This document shows positions 14,581 through 25,107 of a stretch of DNA of 38,370 nt, piece by piece (position 1 is the stretch's first letter; each line of letters opens with the position of its first letter). The notes under the pieces are model-generated. The model did not search any database, was not told where the DNA came from, and was given only the letters and a program-made list of their open reading frames with translations. Origin of the DNA: Clostridia bacterium (GTDB lineage: Bacteria; Bacillota; Clostridia; Oscillospirales; SIG627); the NCBI GenBank assembly GCA_017440805.1, contig JAFSGN010000013.1:1-38370 (forward strand), in the 5' to 3' direction. A program made the translations under genes and the position numbers.

Positions 14581-15642
14581 ATGTCTGTTCGTGAAGTGAA
14601 AATAGGAAATATAACTATTGGCGGAAACAATAAAATTGCAGTTCAGTCTATGACCAATTCTGACACAGCAAATTATGAAGCAACATTAAATCAACTATAT
14701 GAACTTCAGAATGCCGGTTGCGATATTGCAAGATTTACAGTTCCCGATATGGACGCGGTCAGAAATATAGCCAAATATAAGGAAAAAATAAAAATGCCGT
14801 TGGTTGCGGACATACATTTCAATTACAAACTTGCAATTGAGTCGGCACAGGCAGGTATAGATAAAATACGAATAAATCCCGGCAACATCGGAAGCGACGA
14901 CAGAATAAAGGCTGTATGCGATGTGTGCCGACAAAAGAAAATACCTATAAGAATCGGTGTAAACGGCGGTTCACTTGAAAAGAGTGTACTTGAAAAATAC
15001 GGAAAACCCACCCCGGAGGCACTTTTTGAAAGTGCGCTTCTTAATGTCAGAAAACTCGAACAGTTTGACTTTACGGATATTGTTATTTCGGTTAAAAGTT
15101 CGGATGTCATTACAATGATAAAGGCTAACCGACTTTTACATGAAAGACTTGATTATCCGTTACATATCGGAGTTACCGAAGCGGGAACAATGTATTCCGG
15201 AATTATAAAATCAAGTGCCGGTATAGGTGCACTTTTGTGCGACGGAATAGGCGATACATTAAGGGTTTCCCTTACTGCAGACATAAAGGAAGAAATCCGT
15301 GCTGCAAGAGAACTTTTAATGGCACTGGGCATAGAAAAAAACGGTATAGAACTTATTTCATGTCCCACCTGCGGAAGATGTAAAATCGACCTTATCAAAA
15401 TTGCAGATGACTTTGATAAAGCACTCAACCAAAAAGGACTCAGACCTTCCCGCAAAATTAAAATAGCAATAATGGGGTGTGCGGTTAATGGCCCCGGTGA
15501 AGCCAGAGAGGCGGATGTAGGTATTGCAGGGGGAAACGGTGATGCAATACTTTTTAAAAAGGGCGAGATTGTGGGTAAAATAGATGCGGACAAAATAATT
15601 CCCACCCTGCTGGAGCAGGCAGAAATACTTTCAAAACAATAA
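14581..15642 (+). CDS. ispG: 4-hydroxy-3-methylbut-2-enyl diphosphate synthase
   Basis: 353 residues from ATG 14581, one base after the rseP stop with GGGGG upstream. It reduces methylerythritol cyclodiphosphate to HMBPP in the MEP pathway using a [4Fe-4S] cluster. Motifs are IAVQSMTNSDT (19-29), PLVADIHFNYKLA, RINPGNIG, RIGVNGGSLE, ISCPTCGRC (two cluster Cys) and IMGCAVNGPGEAREADVGIAGG (third Cys, conserved Glu). The short form typical of bacteria, without the plant insert. It needs a ferredoxin or flavodoxin electron donor. Confidence 0.98.
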   Translation: MSVREVKIGNITIGGNNKIAVQSMTNSDTANYEATLNQLYELQNAGCDIARFTVPDMDAVRNIAKYKEKIKMPLVADIHFNYKLAIESAQAGIDKIRINPGNIGSDDRIKAVCDVCRQKKIPIRIGVNGGSLEKSVLEKYGKPTPEALFESALLNVRKLEQFDFTDIVISVKSSDVITMIKANRLLHERLDYPLHIGVTEAGTMYSGIIKSSAGIGALLCDGIGDTLRVSLTADIKEEIRAARELLMALGIEKNGIELISCPTCGRCKIDLIKIADDFDKALNQKGLRPSRKIKIAIMGCAVNGPGEAREADVGIAGGNGDAILFKKGEIVGKIDADKIIPTLLEQAEILSKQ

Positions 15643-15670
15643 GATTAAGAAAAATATAAATGCAATATGT

Positions 15671-15695
15671 ACCTTCCGACAGAACTGTCGGCGGT
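15671..15695 (+). other. Small hairpin between ispG and polC
   Basis: CCGACAG (15676-15682) and CTGTCGG (15685-15691) form a compact stem, extended by ACC/GGT pairs, followed by AGTCTTTTA. It is too weak in T residues to call a firm terminator; it may attenuate or process the message before polC. Confidence 0.35.
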
Positions 15696-15723
15696 AGTCT
15701 TTTATGAATGAAAAGGAATTAAA

Positions 15724-17763
15724 ATGGCAACATTTTTGGAAAAATTTTCTAAATTTACCCCAAGTACCAAAGCACTTGAGGTAATTGAAAAAATAAAAGA
15801 TTTTTCTGTACGGTACGACAAAGTCGGCAGAAATCTGGAAATAACCATGCAATTTGAAAAGATTGTACCGAAGGAAAAACTCTACACACTTGAGAGGGAA
15901 ATGAAGGAAAGTTATCAGATGCGTTCTGTTTTTATATTTCCCCGGTACCCGAGTGAAGAGTTTGACCTGTCATATTATGACAGTCTTATAACAGAATTGA
16001 AACGGAATACTGCACTTGCAAATGGTTTCTTCAATGATACCGTACCGGTTTATGAGAATGGAACGCTTACTGTAAATTTCCATAACGGATATGCCACATT
16101 GCCCGATTTGGGCAGATGCCAGGACATAATCAAGCGGATTGTGGAAAAAGAATTTGGGCTTGATATTGAAGTTAAAATAGTAAATACGGAAGAATTCAAC
16201 CTTGAAGAATATATGAGCCGCGAAATTCCCGAAGAGTTGAAGTATAAATATATCCCCCCTGCACCCAAAGCGGAGGAACAGATTTTTGAGGACAAAGAAA
16301 CCTCCTTTTTCCGCGTACAAAATCCCGATGCGGAGGAGATATTCAATGTTAAGGAAAACGGAATTGTTACTTCCGGGTTTATGACTTTTGATATTTCAGA
16401 ACCAACTCTTCTCTACGGAAAAGAAGTAAGGAATATAGATGTCGGCAAAATTATCCCGATTTCTCAGATAACGGCTGAATATACCGGAAATATTATGTTT
16501 TGCGGAAAGGTTTTCGGCCATGAATTCCGTGAAAACAGAGCAGGAGATAAATATATATGTTCCGTAAAGGTGACTGACGAAACAGCGTCGGCACATCTTA
16601 AATTTTTTGCGCCAAAAGAAGATGTTGACCCTAACAAAAAGAAATTTTCTGCGGCAAAATCCCCCCTTGACGGAGAAAACTGCATTTTGGTTATCGGCAA
16701 GGCGGGACACGATAAATTTGACGGAGAACTGGTGGTACGCCCTGTTGCTATTTATTCCGCAAAGCCGGTGTATAAAACAGATGATGCCGAGAAAAAACGC
16801 GTGGAACTTCATCTTCACACAAATATGTCAACTATGGATGCCACAACTCCCCCTGAACTTGTTATAAAAACCGCAAAAGAATGGGGACACAGTGCAGTGG
16901 CAATAACCGACCACGGAACTCTCCAGGCGTATCCCCAGGCAATGCTTGCGGCTGAAAAACTGGATATGAAAGTGCTGTACGGCGTAGAGTGTTATTTTGC
17001 GGATGATACTGCAAGGGCATTGTATGGAGAGGACAGCGGAGGACTTGATGAAACCGAGTTTGTAGTTTTTGATATTGAGACCACAGGTATTTCAATGCGG
17101 AATTGCCGTATTACCGAAATAGGTGCCGTGAAGTATAAAGGCGGAGAGATACTGGACAGATTCAACACTCTTGTCAATCCCCAAATTCCCATACCCGAAG
17201 AAATTGTCAAAATAACAGGCATAGATGACAATATGGTGAAGGACGCCCCCGCAATAGAAACTGCTCTTGAAATGTTCAGGGAGTTTGCAGGGGACAGAGT
17301 ACTGATTGCACATAATGCCAATTTTGATATGGGATTTATGAAAATGGCGTCGGAACAGTGCGGAAAAAAACTGGACAATACATATCTTGACACTCTTGCA
17401 CTTTCACGGTATGTTAATACAGATATAAATAAGCATAGCCTTGAAAAACTGGTAGATTATTTCAAACTGCCGCACCAGACCCATCACCGTGCACAAGATG
17501 ATGCCGAAATGCTCTCGAAAGTTTTTGAACAGATGGTGATTAAACTTAAAAAAGAGGGTGTTACCACTCTTACTGACATGGTTAATAATATGAGTGCCAA
17601 GGCGGACCCCAAAAAACTGCCTACATACCATCAGATAATTATAGTAAAAAATCTTACGGGACTGAAAAATCTTTATAAACTTGTGTCTTTTTCTTATCTT
17701 GACTACTATCGCCGACATCCCGTATTCCCAAAACAGTATTGGAGCAGTACCGCGAGGGATTGA
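15724..17763 (+). CDS. polC: DNA polymerase III PolC, N-terminal part (frame broken at its end)
   Basis: PolC is the Gram-positive replicative polymerase, about 1,440-1,460 residues in one chain. This frame holds the N-terminal region, an OB-fold ([15 protein letters not shown], near 258-272), the first half of the PHP domain ([11 protein letters not shown] from about 359; [12 protein letters not shown]) and the inserted 3'-5' proofreading exonuclease ([10 protein letters not shown] near 449, [22 protein letters not shown]). It matches the family through YRRHP, then reads out of frame to a TGA at 17761-17763. The correct continuation ([14 protein letters not shown]) is in the -1 frame, starting exactly after the CCC at 17719-17721. 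One lost C in an original C4 run explains this. The ATG has AAAAGGA upstream. Confidence 0.93.
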   Translation: MATFLEKFSKFTPSTKALEVIEKIKDFSVRYDKVGRNLEITMQFEKIVPKEKLYTLEREMKESYQMRSVFIFPRYPSEEFDLSYYDSLITELKRNTALANGFFNDTVPVYENGTLTVNFHNGYATLPDLGRCQDIIKRIVEKEFGLDIEVKIVNTEEFNLEEYMSREIPEELKYKYIPPAPKAEEQIFEDKETSFFRVQNPDAEEIFNVKENGIVTSGFMTFDISEPTLLYGKEVRNIDVGKIIPISQITAEYTGNIMFCGKVFGHEFRENRAGDKYICSVKVTDETASAHLKFFAPKEDVDPNKKKFSAAKSPLDGENCILVIGKAGHDKFDGELVVRPVAIYSAKPVYKTDDAEKKRVELHLHTNMSTMDATTPPELVIKTAKEWGHSAVAITDHGTLQAYPQAMLAAEKLDMKVLYGVECYFADDTARALYGEDSGGLDETEFVVFDIETTGISMRNCRITEIGAVKYKGGEILDRFNTLVNPQIPIPEEIVKITGIDDNMVKDAPAIETALEMFREFAGDRVLIAHNANFDMGFMKMASEQCGKKLDNTYLDTLALSRYVNTDINKHSLEKLVDYFKLPHQTHHRAQDDAEMLSKVFEQMVIKLKKEGVTTLTDMVNNMSAKADPKKLPTYHQIIIVKNLTGLKNLYKLVSFSYLDYYRRHPVFPKQYWSSTARD

Positions 17764-20102
17764 TAATCGGCTCGGCGTGTGAAGCGGGTGAGTTATATAA
17801 GGCAGTGCTTGACGGAAAAAGCGACGAGGACCTGAAAAACATTGCCGCTTTTTATGACTATCTTGAAATCCAGCCGTTAGGTAACAATCAGTTTCTCATA
17901 GACGAGGGCAAGGTAAAGGACAAAGAGGAACTTATACGGATAAACAAGAAAATTATCGAAATAGGAAAGCAACTTGCCAAACCCGTAGTTGCTACGGGAG
18001 ATGTTCATTTTCTGAAACAGAATGACGGAATATACAGAAAAATACTTCTGGCAGGAATGAAATTTTCGGATGCCGACAGGGATATACCGCTGTACTTCCG
18101 CACTACACAGGAAATGCTGGACGAGTTTTACTATCTTGATGAGCAGACCGCCCGTGAAGTTGTAATCGACAATACAAATCTCATTGCGGATATGGTCGAA
18201 AAAATACGGCCTATTCCCGAGGGTACATATACACCCAAAATGCCGGGTGCAGAAGAAGAACTTACCGAAATGTGTTATAAACACGCCAAAGAAAAGTACG
18301 GAGACCCGCTCCCCGAAATAGTTGAAAATCGATTGGGACGGGAACTGGAGGCAATTATAAAGCACGGTTTTGCAGTGCTTTATGTGATTGCACAGAGACT
18401 TGTAGCAAAAAGCGAGTCCGACGGCTATCTTGTGGGTTCGCGTGGCTCGGTTGGCTCCTCATTTGTAGCAACCATGGCGGGAATAAGCGAGGTTGACCCG
18501 CTTTATCCCTACTATCTGTGCCGTGAATGTAAACACAGTGAGTTTATTACCGACGGTTCATACGGCTCGGGATTCGACCTGCCTCCCAAGGATTGTCCAC
18601 ATTGTCATAAACCCATGTACCGCGACGGACATAATATACCGTTTGAAACATTTCTGGGATTTAAAGGAGATAAATCTCCGGATATCGACCTTAACTTCTC
18701 CGGAGATGTTCAGGCGGAAGCACATAAATATACCGAAGTACTTTTCGGTGCGGAAAATGTCTTTCGTGCAGGTACTCTGGGTACATTGGCGGATAAAACC
18801 GCTTACGGTTTTGTAAAGAAATATCTCGAATCTCACGAAATGGTAATTTCCCGCGTGGAAGAAGACCGTCTTGTCAGCGGTTGCACAGGTGTCCGCCGTA
18901 CAACAGGACAGCATCCCGGCGGTATTATAGTAATTCCGCGAGACAAGGATGTTTACGACTTTACTCCCATACAGCACCCTGCGGAAGACGAAAATTCGGG
19001 TGTAATAACAACTCACTTTGCATTTGAATATCTTCACGATACCATTCTTAAACTTGATATACTCGGTCATGATGTCCCCACAAAATATAAGGTTTTGGAA
19101 CGGTACACGGGCATAAATGTTCTGGATGTACCAATGAGTGACCCGAAGGTAATGAGTTTGTTTTTGTCTACCGAGGCGTTGGGAGTAACTCCGGATGATA
19201 TAGGAAGTCAGGTGGGAACTTTCGGACTTCCCGAGTTTGGTACGGATTTCACCCGTCAGATGCTTGTGGATTCAAAGCCAAAGTGCTTTTCCGACCTTTT
19301 GCAGATTTCGGGACTTTCTCACGGAACAGATGTCTGGCTTAAAAATGCTCAGGACCTTGTCCGTGACGGAACCTGTACAATTTCCGAGGTTATCGGAACC
19401 CGTGACAGTATAATGGTTTATCTCATGCTTAAAGGACTTGAACCCGGAACTGCCTTTAAAATTATGGAAGATGTCCGTAAGGGTAAGGGACTTAAACCTG
19501 AATACGAAGAAGTAATGAAACAGAACAATGTACCTGACTGGTATATTGCCTCGGCAAAAAAAATAAAGTATATGTTCCCGAAGGCTCATGCGGCGGCATA
19601 TGTTATTTCGGCACTTCGCCTTGCGTGGTTTAAAGTGTATAAGCCGCTGGAATTTTACAGTGCATTTTTTACGGTTGCACCCGGCGGATTTGACGCGGAA
19701 ATTGTCATGGGCGGAAAAAGCGGAGTACGGTCTGTAATAAAAACACTGTCGGACCCTGAAAGAGACAATACTCAAAAAGACAATGCCATGTACAGCACGA
19801 TGCAACTGGTGAATGAATGTCTCTCAAGAGGAATAGAAATATTGCCTGTGGATTTGTATAAATCGGCGGCATACGATTTTCTGCCGGAAGACGGCAAAAT
19901 GAGACTGCCTTTTTCATCAATTGCCGGTCTCGGTGAAAATGCGGCACTTAACATTTATAATGCAGTGCACAGCGGTTCGGATATTTTGTCGATAGAAGAT
20001 TTGCGTATAAAAAGCGGTGTAACCAAGGCGGTTATAGAGACTTTGAAAAGACTTGGGGTTACACAAAGCCTTTCTGAAACAAATCAGATGACAATGCTGT
20101 AA
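17739..20102 (+). CDS. polC: DNA polymerase III PolC, polymerase part (downstream frame)
   Basis: This is the rest of PolC in the -1 frame; family similarity begins at about 17722 ([25 protein letters not shown]), before the TTG that opens the frame, so it is not a separate gene. It contains the end of the PHP domain ([10 protein letters not shown]), a zinc site (CRECKHSEF...DCPHC), the palm region with [14 protein letters not shown] (catalytic aspartates, about residue 985 of the joined protein), [15 protein letters not shown], and fingers ([16 protein letters not shown]). It ends normally at 20102. The joined product would be about 1,460 residues, as expected for an intact PolC with one base restored. 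Confidence 0.93.
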   Translation: MEQYREGLIIGSACEAGELYKAVLDGKSDEDLKNIAAFYDYLEIQPLGNNQFLIDEGKVKDKEELIRINKKIIEIGKQLAKPVVATGDVHFLKQNDGIYRKILLAGMKFSDADRDIPLYFRTTQEMLDEFYYLDEQTAREVVIDNTNLIADMVEKIRPIPEGTYTPKMPGAEEELTEMCYKHAKEKYGDPLPEIVENRLGRELEAIIKHGFAVLYVIAQRLVAKSESDGYLVGSRGSVGSSFVATMAGISEVDPLYPYYLCRECKHSEFITDGSYGSGFDLPPKDCPHCHKPMYRDGHNIPFETFLGFKGDKSPDIDLNFSGDVQAEAHKYTEVLFGAENVFRAGTLGTLADKTAYGFVKKYLESHEMVISRVEEDRLVSGCTGVRRTTGQHPGGIIVIPRDKDVYDFTPIQHPAEDENSGVITTHFAFEYLHDTILKLDILGHDVPTKYKVLERYTGINVLDVPMSDPKVMSLFLSTEALGVTPDDIGSQVGTFGLPEFGTDFTRQMLVDSKPKCFSDLLQISGLSHGTDVWLKNAQDLVRDGTCTISEVIGTRDSIMVYLMLKGLEPGTAFKIMEDVRKGKGLKPEYEEVMKQNNVPDWYIASAKKIKYMFPKAHAAAYVISALRLAWFKVYKPLEFYSAFFTVAPGGFDAEIVMGGKSGVRSVIKTLSDPERDNTQKDNAMYSTMQLVNECLSRGIEILPVDLYKSAAYDFLPEDGKMRLPFSSIAGLGENAALNIYNAVHSGSDILSIEDLRIKSGVTKAVIETLKRLGVTQSLSETNQMTML

Positions 20103-20119
20103 AAATAACTGCTGCTCTA

Positions 20120-20148
20120 TTTACATTTCACAATATTTATGCTATAAT
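20120..20148 (+). promoter_or_regulatory. purL promoter
   Basis: TTTACA (20120-20125), 17-bp spacer, perfect TATAAT (20143-20148), 47 bp before the purL start. No purine-riboswitch aptamer fits in the short leader. Confidence 0.8.
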
Positions 20149-20194
20149 ATATGGGTAAAAGAAGTAAAAATTTCTTTCTGAAAGGATAAAATAT

Positions 20195-23100
20195 ATGGTT
20201 TGGAGAGTTTATACCGAAAAATACGGAATTCATGCAGTGGAGGCACAAAAAATTCTTAAGGATTTGAAGGAAAATTTATTGATTTCTTCACTGAATGATG
20301 TAAGAGTGCTTAACAGATATGATGTAGAGGGAGTGGACAAGGATATTTTTGAAATGTCCTGCGCCAGTGTCTTGTCTGAACCTCAGGTGGATAATATATA
20401 TTTTGAAATTCCCGAATACAGCGGAAGAATTTTTGCATCCGAATATCTTCCGGGGCAGTACGACCAAAGGGCAGACAGTGCTTCTCAGTGTATTCAGCTT
20501 TTGTCCTGCGGCGAACGCCCTGCAGTGCGTACAGCAAAGATTTATATTTTGTCTGGTGAAATAAGCGACAGTGATTTTGACAGAATAAAGAAATATCTGA
20601 TAAATCCTGTGGAGTGCCGTGAGGCTTGTCTTGAAGAACGCACAACTCTTGTTGAAAATTATGAAATTCCCACAGAAGTTGCTGTTATTGACGACTTTAT
20701 AACCATGTCTGACCAACAACTCAGCGGACTTATTTCAAAATACTCTCTTGCAATGGACGAGGCAGATATTATTTTCTGCCGTGACTATTTCAGAACTGAA
20801 AACCGTAATCCGACAATGACAGAAATGCGTCTTATTGACTCATACTGGTCTGACCATTGCCGTCACACTACATTCTCAACTGCAATCCAGAACGCATATA
20901 TTGACGAAAAAATAATATATGAGGCATTCAAGAGTTATCTTGAAAAGAGGGAATTTGTATATCAGGGACGCAAAAAGCCGGTTACCCTTATGGATATTGC
21001 TACAATGGGAGCAAAATACCTCAAGAAAAAAGGCTGTCTGGGCGCAATAGATGAGTCGGAAGAAATAAATGCCTGCTCAATAAAAATAAAGGTTGAGACA
21101 TCAGGCGGTACAGAAGACTGGCTTCTTATGTTTAAAAACGAAACCCACAATCATCCTACCGAAATTGAACCTTTCGGCGGTGCGGCAACCTGTCTCGGCG
21201 GTGCTATCCGTGACCCGTTGTCAGGAAGAACTTATGTGTATCAGGCTATGCGTGTTACAGGTGCTGCCGATGTTACTCTGGGAGTTGACAAAACCATGGC
21301 AGGCAAACTTCCGCAAAGTAAAATTTCTCTCGGTGCGGCATCCGGATACAGTTCATACGGAAATCAGATAGGACTTGCCACCGGCGGTGTTTACGAAATA
21401 TATCATCCCAATTATGTTGCAAAACGCCTTGAAATAGGTGCTGTTGTAGGTGCTGCTCCCGCTGAAAATGTACGCAGAGAGACACCCTCCGACGGAGATG
21501 TTATAATACTTCTGGGCGGAAGAACAGGCCGCGACGGTTGCGGCGGTGCTACCGGTTCCTCAAAGGCACACTCTGTAGAATCAATCACAACCTGTGGTGC
21601 GGAAGTACAAAAGGGTAATCCTCCTGAAGAACGCAAAATCCAGCGTCTTTTCAGAAACAAGGAAGTAACTTCGCTCATCAAGCGTTGTAATGACTTTGGT
21701 GCAGGCGGTGTGTCGGTTGCTATAGGAGAACTCAGCGACGGTCTTGTGGTTGACCTTTCTAAAGTACCCAAAAAATATGAAGGTCTTGACGGAACCGAAC
21801 TGGCAATCTCCGAATCTCAGGAGCGTATGGCAGTAGTTATTTCTTCTGACGATGTTGATAAATTCATTTCTCTTGCAAACAGTGAAAATATTGAGGCTAC
21901 TCCCGTTGCCCGTGTGACAGAGGAAAAACGCCTTAAAATGCTCTGGAATGACAAGACAATTGTAGACATTTCTCGCGAATTTCTTAATTCAAACGGAGCA
22001 CCCAAAAATACTGACATCGCAATCCCGAAAGTTAATAAAACAGATTTGTATAAAGGACTTTCCGATACTATCGACACTTCCGATTTGGCTGACAGTATCT
22101 ATAAGTATTTAGGTAATCTTAACATCTGCTCACAAAAAGGTCTTGTAGAGCGTTTTGACTCTACTGTCGGAGCAGCAACCGTTGTAATGCCTTTCGGCGG
22201 TAAGTATCAACTTTCTCCCTCACAGTATATGGCAGCAAAAATTCCTGTTATGGATAAGGAAACTTCTACCGTTTCAGTTATGGCTTACGGCTTTAATCCT
22301 TATGTTTGCGAAAAGAGTCCGTTCCATGGCGGTATATGCTCAATAGTTGAGTCGGTGTCAAAAATTGTTGCTTCGGGTGTTTCTTTCCGTGATGCGTGGC
22401 TTACATTGCAGGAATACTTTGAAAGAACTTCCGGTGACCCGCTTCGTTGGGGTAAACCTATGGCTGCATTGCTGGGTGCGTTCAAGGCACAATGTGAACT
22501 TGAAATAGCAGCAATCGGCGGTAAGGACAGCATGTCCGGTACATTTGAAAAAATTGATGTACCGCCTACAATTGTTTCTTTTGCCATTGCACCTTTTGAC
22601 GCACGGAACATTGTTACAGGCGAGTTTAAAAAGGCAGGAAGCAAAATATTTATGCTCTTGCCAAAGTATGACAGTGACGGTGTTGTTGATTTTGAAGACC
22701 TTAAAAATCTCTTTGACTATGTTCACACACTCGCGAAGGGAAATAAGATTCTCTCCTGCCGTGCCATCGGTTTCGGTGGTGCGTTTGAAGAGGTATTCAA
22801 GGGTGCTATAGGTAATAAACTGGGTGTAGATTTTGTCACATCCGATGTTAAGTCATTGTTTGTAAACTGCTACGGCGGATTTATAGTTGAAACCTCGGAA
22901 GATGTGAGAGGAAAACTGATTGCATACACCACCGATAAAGGAGTATTCAGCCTTATGGGTGTTGCAATGAATATAGAAAAAATGCTGGAGGAATGGGAAA
23001 AGCCTCTTGAAAAGGTGTTCCCCGTGAACACTGCCGAACAGACAGCAAGAAAAGACGAAAAAATTATTCCTTATGAATATACTGACAAGAGCCCATCTAA

Positions 23101-23920
23101 ATGCAAGACTTCTTTTGTAAAACCTAAAATCATTATTCCGGTATTCCCGGGTACAAACTGCGAGTACGATACCAAAAAAGCATTTGACAGAGCGGGCGGA
23201 AACGGTGAAATCTTTGTATTCAGAAATATTACTCCCGCGTTTGTCGAACAGAGTATAGATGAACTTGCAAATCATATTTCCACTTCTCAGATTCTTATGA
23301 TTCCCGGCGGATTCTCCGGCGGAGATGAGCCTGACGGTTCAGGTAAGTTTATTACATCGGTTATGCGTAATCCGAAAATTGCCGAGGCAATCAATGACCT
23401 TCTTTATAACCGAGACGGACTTGTTCTTGGTATATGCAACGGTTTCCAGGCACTTATTAAACTGGGACTTCTGCCTTACGGTGAAATAAAGGCAAAAATG
23501 CTTCCCACTGACCCGACACTCACATTCAACAGTGTGGGCAGACATCAGTCTATGATGGTAAATACCCGCATTGCATCGGTTAAATCCCCTTGGCTCAGTT
23601 CTGTGAATGTAGGCGATATCCATACCGTCGCAATTTCACACGGAGAAGGAAGATTCTGTGTTAATGCCGAGACAATGGAAAGACTTGTTCAGAACGGACA
23701 GATTGCTACACAGTATGTAGACGATAAGGGACAGCCTACCATGAATATCCGCTACAATCCCAATGCATCCGACTATGCTATCGAGGGTATTACAAGTCCC
23801 GACGGCCGTGTATTTGGTAAAATGGGACACAGCGAAAGAAGAGGCGACTTTGTTTCATTGAATGTCCCCGGAAATAAAGATCAGAAGATATTTGAATCCG
23901 GAGTTAAGTATTTCAGTTAA
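20195..23920 (+). CDS. purL: Phosphoribosylformylglycinamidine synthase, single-chain PurL/PurQ type
   Basis: 1,241 residues. It converts FGAR, glutamine and ATP to FGAM, the fourth step of purine synthesis. This is the large form that fuses the synthase and glutaminase parts, known in Proteobacteria and in a Clostridia branch, rather than separate purS/purQ/purL. Landmarks are DSYWSDHCRHTTF (about 219-231), FKNETHNHPTEIEPFGGAATCLGG, GKPMAALLGAFK, and the class I glutaminase: PGTNCEYDT, LGICNGFQALIKLGLLP with the nucleophile Cys 1081, and SHGEGRF. It has its own promoter and terminator, so it is monocistronic; no other pur genes are adjacent. Confidence 0.97.
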   Translation: MVWRVYTEKYGIHAVEAQKILKDLKENLLISSLNDVRVLNRYDVEGVDKDIFEMSCASVLSEPQVDNIYFEIPEYSGRIFASEYLPGQYDQRADSASQCIQLLSCGERPAVRTAKIYILSGEISDSDFDRIKKYLINPVECREACLEERTTLVENYEIPTEVAVIDDFITMSDQQLSGLISKYSLAMDEADIIFCRDYFRTENRNPTMTEMRLIDSYWSDHCRHTTFSTAIQNAYIDEKIIYEAFKSYLEKREFVYQGRKKPVTLMDIATMGAKYLKKKGCLGAIDESEEINACSIKIKVETSGGTEDWLLMFKNETHNHPTEIEPFGGAATCLGGAIRDPLSGRTYVYQAMRVTGAADVTLGVDKTMAGKLPQSKISLGAASGYSSYGNQIGLATGGVYEIYHPNYVAKRLEIGAVVGAAPAENVRRETPSDGDVIILLGGRTGRDGCGGATGSSKAHSVESITTCGAEVQKGNPPEERKIQRLFRNKEVTSLIKRCNDFGAGGVSVAIGELSDGLVVDLSKVPKKYEGLDGTELAISESQERMAVVISSDDVDKFISLANSENIEATPVARVTEEKRLKMLWNDKTIVDISREFLNSNGAPKNTDIAIPKVNKTDLYKGLSDTIDTSDLADSIYKYLGNLNICSQKGLVERFDSTVGAATVVMPFGGKYQLSPSQYMAAKIPVMDKETSTVSVMAYGFNPYVCEKSPFHGGICSIVESVSKIVASGVSFRDAWLTLQEYFERTSGDPLRWGKPMAALLGAFKAQCELEIAAIGGKDSMSGTFEKIDVPPTIVSFAIAPFDARNIVTGEFKKAGSKIFMLLPKYDSDGVVDFEDLKNLFDYVHTLAKGNKILSCRAIGFGGAFEEVFKGAIGNKLGVDFVTSDVKSLFVNCYGGFIVETSEDVRGKLIAYTTDKGVFSLMGVAMNIEKMLEEWEKPLEKVFPVNTAEQTARKDEKIIPYEYTDKSPSKCKTSFVKPKIIIPVFPGTNCEYDTKKAFDRAGGNGEIFVFRNITPAFVEQSIDELANHISTSQILMIPGGFSGGDEPDGSGKFITSVMRNPKIAEAINDLLYNRDGLVLGICNGFQALIKLGLLPYGEIKAKMLPTDPTLTFNSVGRHQSMMVNTRIASVKSPWLSSVNVGDIHTVAISHGEGRFCVNAETMERLVQNGQIATQYVDDKGQPTMNIRYNPNASDYAIEGITSPDGRVFGKMGHSERRGDFVSLNVPGNKDQKIFESGVKYFS

Positions 23921-23939
23921 TAATATATGTTATATTGCA

Positions 23940-23968
23940 GAGGGTACTTTGATTTTCAAAGTACCCTC
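23940..23968 (+). terminator. Strong hairpin after purL
   Basis: A perfect 12-bp stem GAGGGTACTTTG / CAAAGTACCCTC with a 5-nt loop lies 19 bp after the purL stop. Only two T residues follow, so it may work together with the next hairpin at 23989-24023. Confidence 0.6.
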
Positions 23969-23988
23969 TTGAATGTCTGTGTAAAAAG

Positions 23989-24023
23989 GGGTGTAAAAAA
24001 CTCGAACAGAGTTTTTTACACCC
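23989..24023. terminator. Bidirectional hairpin between purL and the EamA gene
   Basis: GGGTGTAAAAAACTC (23989-24003) pairs perfectly over 15 bp with GAGTTTTTTACACCC (24009-24023) across a 5-nt loop. It stands between two converging genes. The A/T tracts are within the stem, not after it. Confidence 0.55.
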
Positions 24024-24102
24024 TCTGATTTATGGGTTGTTTCGTGAAACATTGTTTTACATCAGCAAATGAGCAGTATTACAGTTTATAAATTTATATA
24101 TC

Positions 24103-24951
24103 TTAAAGGTTTAAAAACACAATTGAGGCAATCCCTGTTAAAAAACCGGCAAACTGCGCTTTTGTAAGTGTTTCTTTGTAAAAGATTTTTGAAACTAAAT
24201 ATGTAACAATTATACCGCCTGCTGAAATCAGCGGGAACATGACCGACACCGCAATTATTCCCGACAAAATCATAACCAGCATATTAACCATACCGTTCAT
24301 AATACCGCATCCCACTGCAGTAAAACGCGCATGGTACAGATAACTTTTTAAATTGCCTTTATTTGTTATCAGTGCCGTTATGCCGAGAACAAAAACTACA
24401 ATTGCAAGGGAAAGTATCATAAATTCGTTTTTGTAATTACCGTCAAAGGCCTGCTGCTGCATTTTTTGAAAAGTTGAGCAAAGCCCGTTGCCTGCAAAAG
24501 AAAGAAAAACAAAGAAAAGCCATTTCAGACTAACAGGGCACTTGTCGTTTTTCTTATTTACAAGAAACAGTGAAATTGCAAGTAATCCAAGTCCTGTCAG
24601 AAAATATGCACTTATTGGTTCCTTTAGGAAAATAATACCGTAAAATGTAGGAATCATCAGTGAATACGAAATCATAAGGGATGAAAGAGATAACGGACCT
24701 GCGGCAATGGCAAGTACCCCAAATATCCCTGAAAGTGCAAATGACAGTGCAAAGGCAATTGCATACGGAATAATTCCGGGATTCCAGTCAAATCCCTTTG
24801 ATGTAACAATAAAAAACAACATGGAAAAAAGAGATGTAAGTGTCGAGAAGAGGTATGCTCCGCTTTCTCCGGTTTTTTCTGTGTATATTTTTTGTGTGAC
24901 ATTCTGCCCGGAAACCCCGGCAATGATAATAATTAAATATAAAATGGCCAC
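24103..24951 (-). CDS. EamA (DMT-superfamily) transporter
   Basis: 282 residues with about ten hydrophobic segments in two halves, the usual EamA/DUF6-type drug/metabolite transporter plan. The first half starts at LYLIIIIAGVSG; the second begins near LKWLFFVFLSFAGNGLCSTFQK. Substrates in this superfamily range from amino acids to nucleotides and cannot be told from sequence. The start is GTG 24951, with GGAGGA well spaced. It is divergent from an AraC-type regulator, with a 156-bp gap carrying a small palindrome (ACAAC-N5-GTTGT, 24988-25002) that may be an operator. This arrangement suggests the regulator controls the transporter, as inference. Confidence 0.85.
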   Translation of the reverse strand: MAILYLIIIIAGVSGQNVTQKIYTEKTGESGAYLFSTLTSLFSMLFFIVTSKGFDWNPGIIPYAIAFALSFALSGIFGVLAIAAGPLSLSSLMISYSLMIPTFYGIIFLKEPISAYFLTGLGLLAISLFLVNKKNDKCPVSLKWLFFVFLSFAGNGLCSTFQKMQQQAFDGNYKNEFMILSLAIVVFVLGITALITNKGNLKSYLYHARFTAVGCGIMNGMVNMLVMILSGIIAVSVMFPLISAGGIIVTYLVSKIFYKETLTKAQFAGFLTGIASIVFLNL

Positions 24952-25060
24952 TTTTTATTCCTCCGGTTATTTTTTTCTGATATTGTAACAACTTCCGGTT
25001 GTCTGTCTAAATTGTATCACATCAAACAAATTTTTGTAAATAAAATATTTTCTTTATATA

Positions 25061-25089
25061 TTGCATTATCTTCCCGAATATTGTATAAT
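25061..25089 (+). promoter_or_regulatory. Promoter of the AraC/PocR regulator
   Basis: TTGCAT (25061-25066), 17-bp spacer, TATAAT (25084-25089), about 19 bp before the GTG start, so the leader is very short. Confidence 0.7.
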
Positions 25090-25107
25090 TACAAGAGGGG
25101 TGGTATC

